A stretch of DNA of 11,351 bases from Alphaproteobacteria bacterium (lineage in GTDB: Bacteria; Pseudomonadota; Alphaproteobacteria; DAOWDM01). Below are positions 7,299 through 11,351 of the stretch, piece after piece. The DNA lies in NCBI GenBank assembly GCA_030639035.1, contig DAOWDM010000003.1, positions 1 through 11,351 of the forward strand. Direction: 5' to 3'. Within the stretch, counting starts at the first letter, position 1, and every line of letters starts with the position of its first letter. The position numbers were made by a program, and so were the translations under genes. Under the pieces are notes generated by a model. The model was not told the DNA's origin, did no database searches, and saw only the letters and a program-made list of their open reading frames with translations.

Positions 7299-7588
7299 TA
7301 TATATCTTCCTCTTCATCTTCGGTTGCAGGAAGCCCCAGTTCTTTGAACTGAATAAATTTCAAAATGGTAATTATACCAATGAAATTTATTAGTGTATAA
7401 ACTATTGCAATATCAAGGAATTCTGGTCTTCCAGTAAGGAAACCATAAACCGCTATGAAAAGCACTGTCTTAGTTCCAACCATATTAACAGAAAGAATAC
7501 GGTCAAAAAGCGTTGGACCAAGTATCCCTCTTGTCAAGGCCAGCAATACTGTAATCAAAATACCTATTGTAGCGACAATAAACATCAA
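7298..7588 (-). CDS. mnhF: MnhF/MrpF antiporter subunit
   Basis: A 96-residue, three-helix MrpF/PhaF-family protein. The conserved blocks GPTLFDRILSVNMVGTK (24-40) and FLDIAIVYTLINFIG (57-71, with membrane Asp D59) are present. The tail GLPATEDEEEDI is acidic, and its GAA/GAG/GAT codons form an AGAGGA-like ribosome binding site for mnhG. The start overlaps the mnhE stop by 4 bases (ATGA). It corresponds to MbhB of archaeal membrane-bound hydrogenase. The assignment is firm from the motifs and from the E-F-G order. Confidence 0.94.
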   Translation of the reverse strand: MMFIVATIGILITVLLALTRGILGPTLFDRILSVNMVGTKTVLFIAVYGFLTGRPEFLDIAIVYTLINFIGIITILKFIQFKELGLPATEDEEEDI

Positions 7589-8061
7589 ACAGCCTCCTGT
7601 ATTTTACAAACACGCTGATTCATTACATTGTCTTCAACTCCATCTTTTGTAAAAGAAGTAAGAGCATGAACTGTAATTGTGTTTTTATAAAGATTCATAG
7701 AAATAGTTCCAGGAGTTAAAGTAATTGAATTAGCATAAATCACTTTGCCTAAATCAGTCTTTTGTTCTGCTGTTACTTTTATAATTTGCGGGTCTATTGG
7801 CATTTTGTAATCAAGAATAACTCTGGCAACATGGAAATTGGACTTGATTATTTCAAACATAAGCCATGGAAAATAAGTTATCATTCCAAAAAATATGTGC
7901 AAAGGAAGCCCTTCTTCATCAATTATTCCCATGCGATAACATAATATTGAAACAAAAAGACAAGAACCTGCCCCATAAGCATAAAACATTGGCTCATAAT
8001 GACCAGACAGCAAAAGCCAGAAAACAAACTGAATCACAGTAAAACTAAGAATACGCAACAA
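7585..8061 (-). CDS. mnhE: MnhE/MrpE antiporter subunit, TTG start
   Basis: A 158-residue MnhE-family protein and the first gene of the antiporter cluster. Two hydrophobic helices (about 4-20 and 25-42) and an amphipathic segment (57-80) precede a soluble ferredoxin-like domain with the family signature YANSITLTPGTISM (109-122) and VHALT (131-135). The start is TTG (8059-8061): AGCGGAG on the minus strand places GGAG 8 bases upstream, and starting here gives the usual MnhE N-terminus; no ATG or GTG lies in a better place. MnhE supports assembly and activity of Mrp complexes and corresponds to MbhA. A 111-base gap separates it from the upstream FHA gene and carries a promoter candidate. Confidence 0.93.
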   Translation of the reverse strand: MLRILSFTVIQFVFWLLLSGHYEPMFYAYGAGSCLFVSILCYRMGIIDEEGLPLHIFFGMITYFPWLMFEIIKSNFHVARVILDYKMPIDPQIIKVTAEQKTDLGKVIYANSITLTPGTISMNLYKNTITVHALTSFTKDGVEDNVMNQRVCKIQEAV

Positions 8062-8124
8062 AAGACAAACTCCGCTTTAATTGTAGCTGTCGTTAAAAAT
8101 AAAAGAAAATAACTTAAGAAATGG

Positions 8125-8154
8125 ATAATAAATCAAGATGAAGTTGTTTTTCAA
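8125..8154 (-). promoter_or_regulatory. Candidate sigma70-type promoter of the antiporter operon
   Basis: On the minus strand TTGAAA (8149-8154) and TATTAT (8125-8130) are separated by 18 bases, and each differs from consensus at one position. A start a few bases downstream would leave a leader of about 50-60 bases before the TTG of mnhE, including its GGAG site (8070-8073). This is the best such pair I saw in the 111-base FHA-mnhE gap, but AT-rich DNA produces such matches by chance. Confidence 0.4.
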
Positions 8155-8172
8155 GTGTGCTTGCAAAAGAAT

Positions 8173-8769
8173 TTACAAAAAACCACGCTCGAACAGAAAC
8201 AATCCGATAGCAGCACACACTGAAGTAACGGCAACAACTGTAATAATCAGCTTTAATTTAGCACTTCTTACCGAGGCTTCACGTTTTGCCTGAGAAGTTC
8301 TTAGCATGGCAACCTGTGCATCTAACGCACCAAACATTATGGTTTCATCGCTATTATCATTTATATTAGATTCAACTGTTTTTATTGCTGAATCAAGAGG
8401 CTCTTCAACAGGAACATCTGCTATTTCTTGTTTGGGGTTATCAAGGAGGAATTCAAATGAAATTATCCCGAATTTTATTTCGTCTCCATGTTCTGGAAAC
8501 ACCAGCTCTTTTCTTTGACCGTTAATAAAAACACCGTTAGCACTGTTAAGGTCTTCTATACCCCATCTGCCGTTTTTCAGAAAAATTCTAGCATGTTTTC
8601 GTGATAATTTTTTAGAATCCAGAAAAACTTGACAGCCTTCTTCACGACCGACAATTTTTTCATTTTCATTATCCAGCTTTATTTCTACACCTGTTGGCTG
8701 ACCCTCTATCTGACTTGAATCAATACAAACGAGTCTCGCAGTTGGGAAAGAAAAGCTATTTTCAACCAT
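8173..8769 (-). CDS. Tail-anchored FHA-domain protein
   Basis: A 198-residue protein with an N-terminal forkhead-associated domain (about 11-110) and a single C-terminal membrane helix (about 172-193). The FHA pattern is complete: GRE (41-43), LSRKHARI (55-62), and IEDLNSANGVFING (71-84), with the phosphopeptide-contacting positions R42, S56, H59, N75 and N78 present. A linker (111-165) is acidic at first and then basic (SQAKREASVRSAKLK) just before the helix, which favours an N-in topology with the FHA domain in the cytoplasm. FHA domains bind phosphothreonine, so this is a candidate membrane-tethered reader of Ser/Thr kinase signalling. No kinase or phosphatase is in the window, so the partner is unknown. 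AGGA lies 7 bases before the ATG. It is 77 bases downstream of the transporter gene and could be read from it or from its own promoter. Confidence 0.85.
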   Translation of the reverse strand: MVENSFSFPTARLVCIDSSQIEGQPTGVEIKLDNENEKIVGREEGCQVFLDSKKLSRKHARIFLKNGRWGIEDLNSANGVFINGQRKELVFPEHGDEIKFGIISFEFLLDNPKQEIADVPVEEPLDSAIKTVESNINDNSDETIMFGALDAQVAMLRTSQAKREASVRSAKLKLIITVVAVTSVCAAIGLFLFERGFL

Positions 8770-8846
8770 ATCTGTTTCCTGTCAAAACTTTTAATTTTTT
8801 CAGGATACTACTTCTACTATAAAAAATACAGCGTTTAAGAGTATTA

Positions 8847-9527
8847 TTACTCAGCTACATTTTCACATGGTTGTATTTCTACAGGGTTTTTCTTTTTTCT
8901 CAGCCAGTAAACGCCAAGATAGACGAGCGGAGTATCTAAAGCTGCAATAGCGACTTTAGCTCCCCATTCTCCAAAGAAAATCTGCTGTAACTCTTGAGTT
9001 TCAAGAACTCCATAAAGAGCAACGCCAGTCCAAACGAAAGTATCAATAGCTTGTGAAACGATTGTGCTGCAGTTATTTCTTATCCACAAAAATCGACCTT
9101 TTGTTTTAGTTTTAAGCTTGCCAAAAAACCACACGTCAAAAGTTTGGCTGATTGTGTATGCAATTATGCTTGCAATAATAATACGCATGCTGGAGTTCAT
9201 AACTTCCATAAATGCAGCATTACCTTCCCAAAAAGGAGCAGGAGTCCAGTGAATGGAAACTTGAATTAATGCAAAGGCAATAATTAGTGCAAAAAAGCCT
9301 CCTCTAACAACTTGCTGTGCTGCTTTTTTCCCATAAACTTCACCAATAATATCTGTTACTGGAAAAGTAACAGAATAAGCAAGAACTCCAGCCGTAACAT
9401 ATACATTAAAACCAACGCCTATCATTTTAACAGCTAAAGGAGCTGCGATTATTAGTCCTCCAATAAAAATAGAAATAAGGATAATAATTTTATTCGACAC
9501 AAAGCCCATGTCATCATTTTTGTTCAT
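8847..9527 (-). CDS. yhhQ: YhhQ-family queuosine precursor transporter
   Basis: A 226-residue inner-membrane protein of the YhhQ/QPTR (DUF165) family, which imports queuosine precursors such as preQ0/preQ1 for tRNA modification. About six helices are visible. The signatures are FPVTDIIGEVYGKKAA (55-70), SQTFDVWFF (127-135), RNNCSTIVSQAIDTFVW (150-166) and ALDTPLVYL (196-204). The start at 9527 has AGGA 7 bases upstream and lies 23 bases after the pyruvate kinase stop, so the two are probably co-transcribed; Met7 is a less likely start. I saw no room for a preQ1 riboswitch in front of it. The exact substrate cannot be read from the sequence. Confidence 0.9.
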   Translation of the reverse strand: MNKNDDMGFVSNKIIILISIFIGGLIIAAPLAVKMIGVGFNVYVTAGVLAYSVTFPVTDIIGEVYGKKAAQQVVRGGFFALIIAFALIQVSIHWTPAPFWEGNAAFMEVMNSSMRIIIASIIAYTISQTFDVWFFGKLKTKTKGRFLWIRNNCSTIVSQAIDTFVWTGVALYGVLETQELQQIFFGEWGAKVAIAALDTPLVYLGVYWLRKKKNPVEIQPCENVAE

Positions 9528-9550
9528 AATTTAGTCCTTACTTATAATTC

Positions 9551-10966
9551 TTAATCCAATCCCACTATACGAAGAATATTTGTACTTCCAGCTTGTCCAA
9601 AAGGCATACCAGCAGTAATTACCAGTTTTTCACCATTTTTAACTATACCTTTTTCTATAGCGAACTGTTTAGCCTGTACTTCAATATCCATAAAATCGAC
9701 GATTGTTGGACCTACCATACTTTCTACTCCCCAAACAAGACACATACGCCTAGCAACTTCTTTTTTAGGAGTCAAACAAAGTATAGTTCTGTATGGGCGT
9801 TCACGTGCTGCCCGCATTGTTGTCGAGCCAGAAAGCGTATATGTAACGATAGCTGCCGCATCTAAAGTATGAGCTACCTGACGAGCGGCCGCTGTGATAG
9901 CATCTTCTGGCGTACTTTCAGGATTGTTACGTGAAGCGTCCATTAAACGAAAATACAAGCTGTCTTCTTCTACATGATTTATAATGCTATCCATCATTCG
10001 TACAGCTTCTATAGGATACGCCCCTACTGCTGTTTCGGCAGAAAGCATTACAGCATCTGCTCCATCAAAAACAGCCGTTGCTACATCAGAAGCTTCAGCT
10101 CTAGTCGGAGTAGGTTCTTCAATCATTGTCTCTAGCATTTGAGTTGCCACAACGACAGGTTTTCCAACTGCACGACAGGCGTTTATAATTCTTTTCTGAA
10201 GAATAGGTACTGTTTCAGGAGGTAATTCAACTCCTAAATCTCCTCTGGCAACCATAACGGCATCAGATAAATCAATAATTTCTTCTAAATGTTTAATAGC
10301 TCCTGGTTTTTCCAGTTTAGCCATAATCCATGTTTCCTGCCCTACAATCTCTCGCAGTTCTTTTATATCTTCAGGACGCTGGACGAAAGATAAAGCTATG
10401 CAGTCAACTCCTATTTTCAAAGCAGCTTGAAGGTCGTATTTATCTTTTGCCGTCAATGCAGAAATAGGCAAAGAAACATCAGGAACATTAACTCCTTTGT
10501 TATTGGAAATTTTACCGCCTGTTATGACTTCTGTTCTGGCGTGTTCTTTAGAGCCATCAAGAACACGCAAACGAATTCTGCCATCGTTGATAAGAATTGT
10601 AGAACCGTCTTCTAGTACAGAAAAAATTTCAGGATGCAAAAGGCTTACACGTTTTTCATCTCCAAGTTCTTCTGACAAATCAAGCTGAAATTCCTGCCCT
10701 GCTTTGAGAATTACATGTCCATTAGCAAAACAGCCAACTCGTAGCTTTGGTCCTTGTAAATCAGCTAAAATTCCAATAGAGCAATTTTTTTCTTTTTCAA
10801 TTTCTCGTATTATACGGCAGCTTTCCTGATGGCTTTCGTGTGTTCCATGGCTAAAATTAAGCCTAAAAACATCGACTCCTGCATCTATTAAAGACAACAG
10901 AACTTTCTTTGAAGAACTTGCAGGTCCTAAAGTTGCCACAATTTTAGTATAGCTGATATGATTCAT
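9551..10966 (-). CDS. pyk: Pyruvate kinase, predicted potassium-independent
   Basis: A full-length 471-residue pyruvate kinase, converting phosphoenolpyruvate and ADP to pyruvate and ATP in the cytoplasm. Visible sites are R35, N37, S39 and H40 in FRLNFSH (34-40), the catalytic K217 and Mg ligand E219 in IMAKLEK (214-220), Mg ligand D243 in ARGDLG (240-245), and the highly conserved TPTRAEASDVATAVFDGAD (286-304). A B-domain lies at about 71-168. The C-domain has TLSGSTTMRAARERP (377-391), the loop that binds phosphorylated effectors in this family. The block D69-L70-Q71-G72-P73-K74-L75-R76-V77 puts Lys where potassium-dependent enzymes have Glu117, with Leu, Gln and Val at the co-varying positions 113, 114 and 120. 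The ATG at 10966 follows AGGGAAG 3 bases upstream. It is first in a minus-strand run with yhhQ and is divergent from guaB. Confidence 0.97.
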   Translation of the reverse strand: MNHISYTKIVATLGPASSSKKVLLSLIDAGVDVFRLNFSHGTHESHQESCRIIREIEKEKNCSIGILADLQGPKLRVGCFANGHVILKAGQEFQLDLSEELGDEKRVSLLHPEIFSVLEDGSTILINDGRIRLRVLDGSKEHARTEVITGGKISNNKGVNVPDVSLPISALTAKDKYDLQAALKIGVDCIALSFVQRPEDIKELREIVGQETWIMAKLEKPGAIKHLEEIIDLSDAVMVARGDLGVELPPETVPILQKRIINACRAVGKPVVVATQMLETMIEEPTPTRAEASDVATAVFDGADAVMLSAETAVGAYPIEAVRMMDSIINHVEEDSLYFRLMDASRNNPESTPEDAITAAARQVAHTLDAAAIVTYTLSGSTTMRAARERPYRTILCLTPKKEVARRMCLVWGVESMVGPTIVDFMDIEVQAKQFAIEKGIVKNGEKLVITAGMPFGQAGSTNILRIVGLD

Positions 10967-11094
10967 AAACTTCCCTTAAATTTTGCTATTTTTGCTTTGA
11001 TAGCATAATTTCATACAAAACATTAACAAAGTTTAAGTATTAATAAATAAAGTTACATATATGATTAAAAATAAATTTTTCAGATGGAGCGATT
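10967..11094. promoter_or_regulatory. Divergent promoter region between pyk and guaB
   Basis: A 128-base AT-rich intergenic region that must hold promoters for both divergent genes. No box pair is convincing. For pyk, TTGTTA and TATGCT (minus strand, 16-base spacing, four of six matches each) is the best guess. A perfect 6-base inverted repeat, TGCTAT (10984-10989) and ATAGCA (11000-11005), overlaps that -10 and could be an operator or leader hairpin. Ribosome binding sites are clear: AGGGAAG for pyk (10970-10976) and GGAG for guaB (11086-11089). Confidence 0.6.
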
Positions 11095-11351
11095 ATGATT
11101 TTAAAAGAAGCCCTTACATTTGATGATGTTCTTTTGACCCCCGCTGAGTCTAGTGTTCTTCCTATGGAAGCCTGCACCCATTCTTTTCTTACAAAAAGAA
11201 TCAAGCTTGGGATTCCTTTAATTTCTGCCGCTATGGATACAGTTACAGAAAGTAGGCTTGCTATAACAATGGCTCAATCAGGAGGAATCGGCGTTATCCA
11301 TAAAAGTATGGATGTTAAAGCTCAAGCTGATGAAGTTAGAAAAGTCAAAAA
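11095..11351 (+). CDS. guaB: IMP dehydrogenase, N-terminal part (cut by window end)
   Basis: An ATG at 11095, with GGAG 5 bases upstream, opens a frame that runs off the window after 85 complete codons. The translation matches the start of IMP dehydrogenase, which oxidises IMP to XMP in guanine nucleotide synthesis. ALTFDDVLLTPAES (6-19) is the family N-terminus, IPLISAAMDTVTE (40-52) is the first beta strand and loop of the barrel, and AQSGGIGVIHK (60-70) follows. The CBS domains and catalytic cysteine loop lie beyond the window. It is transcribed away from pyk. The identification is secure even though only about one sixth of the expected length is seen. Confidence 0.96.
   Translation, partial: MILKEALTFDDVLLTPAESSVLPMEACTHSFLTKRIKLGIPLISAAMDTVTESRLAITMAQSGGIGVIHKSMDVKAQADEVRKVK

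Noticed and set aside
713..8061. Interpretation as a complex I (nuo) or membrane-bound hydrogenase operon
   Set aside because: MnhE, F, G and B signatures are specific to Mrp/Mbh-type antiporter modules, and no NuoB/C/D/I, quinone-site or hydrogenase subunit is present in the window.
8145..8168. Imperfect hairpin (CAAG/CTTG with flanking T/A pairs) just after the FHA gene, considered as a terminator
   Set aside because: The stem is interrupted, weak and not followed by a T-run on the minus strand; it also overlaps the promoter candidate.
8839..8852. Small hairpin GAGTA-TTAT-TACTC around the yhhQ stop codon, considered as a terminator
   Set aside because: Only five pairs, mostly A-T, and the nearest T-run on the minus strand is about 12 bases away; too weak to call.
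9528..9550. preQ1 riboswitch before the queuosine precursor transporter
   Set aside because: The gap after pyk is only 23 bases and is taken up by the ribosome binding site; there is no room for the aptamer.

Overview
The window looks like an AT-rich Gram-negative chromosome, most likely from an alphaproteobacterium. I infer this from the sequence character of the pyruvate kinase and IMP dehydrogenase and from the multi-subunit Mrp-like antiporter carrying several MnhD paralogues. It has not been tested against any database, and the exact lineage is unknown. Nothing suggests a phage, plasmid or insertion sequence, and there are no rRNA, tRNA or CRISPR features.

Layout. Bases 2-709 (+) hold the 3' part of a secreted protein with an L-type (legume-lectin-like) domain whose metal-binding residues are intact. 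It converges, with 3 bases between stop codons, on a ten-gene minus-strand cluster (8061 down to 713). This cluster encodes a complete Mrp/Mnh-type cation/proton antiporter. In transcription order it is MnhE, MnhF, MnhG, a fused DUF4040+MbhE protein (the C-terminal part of classical MrpA), MnhB, MnhC, three large proton-channel subunits, and a 99-residue two-helix membrane protein between the second and third. Almost all junctions overlap or are only a few bases apart, so the cluster is read as one operon. A plausible sigma70-like promoter lies just upstream (8125-8154), and a stop-codon-spanning hairpin sits at its end (712-733).

Upstream on the same strand are a tail-anchored FHA-domain protein (8173-8769), a YhhQ-type queuosine-precursor transporter (8847-9527) and a pyruvate kinase (9551-10966). 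The pyruvate kinase has the residue set of potassium-independent enzymes. A 128-base AT-rich divergent promoter region separates it from the start of guaB (11095 onward, +, cut by the window end).

How the genes fit together. The Mrp-like complex would sit in the inner membrane and exchange cytoplasmic Na+ (or another monovalent cation) for protons. Its gene order (E-F-G-[DUF4040/MbhE]-B-C-D) follows the antiporter module of archaeal membrane-bound hydrogenase (MbhA-H) rather than the classical mrpABCDEFG order. No hydrogenase or NADH dehydrogenase catalytic subunit is present in this window. The most interesting points are the extra antiporter-type subunits, one lacking the usual TM7 lysine, the unnamed small subunit, and the bacterial L-type lectin.
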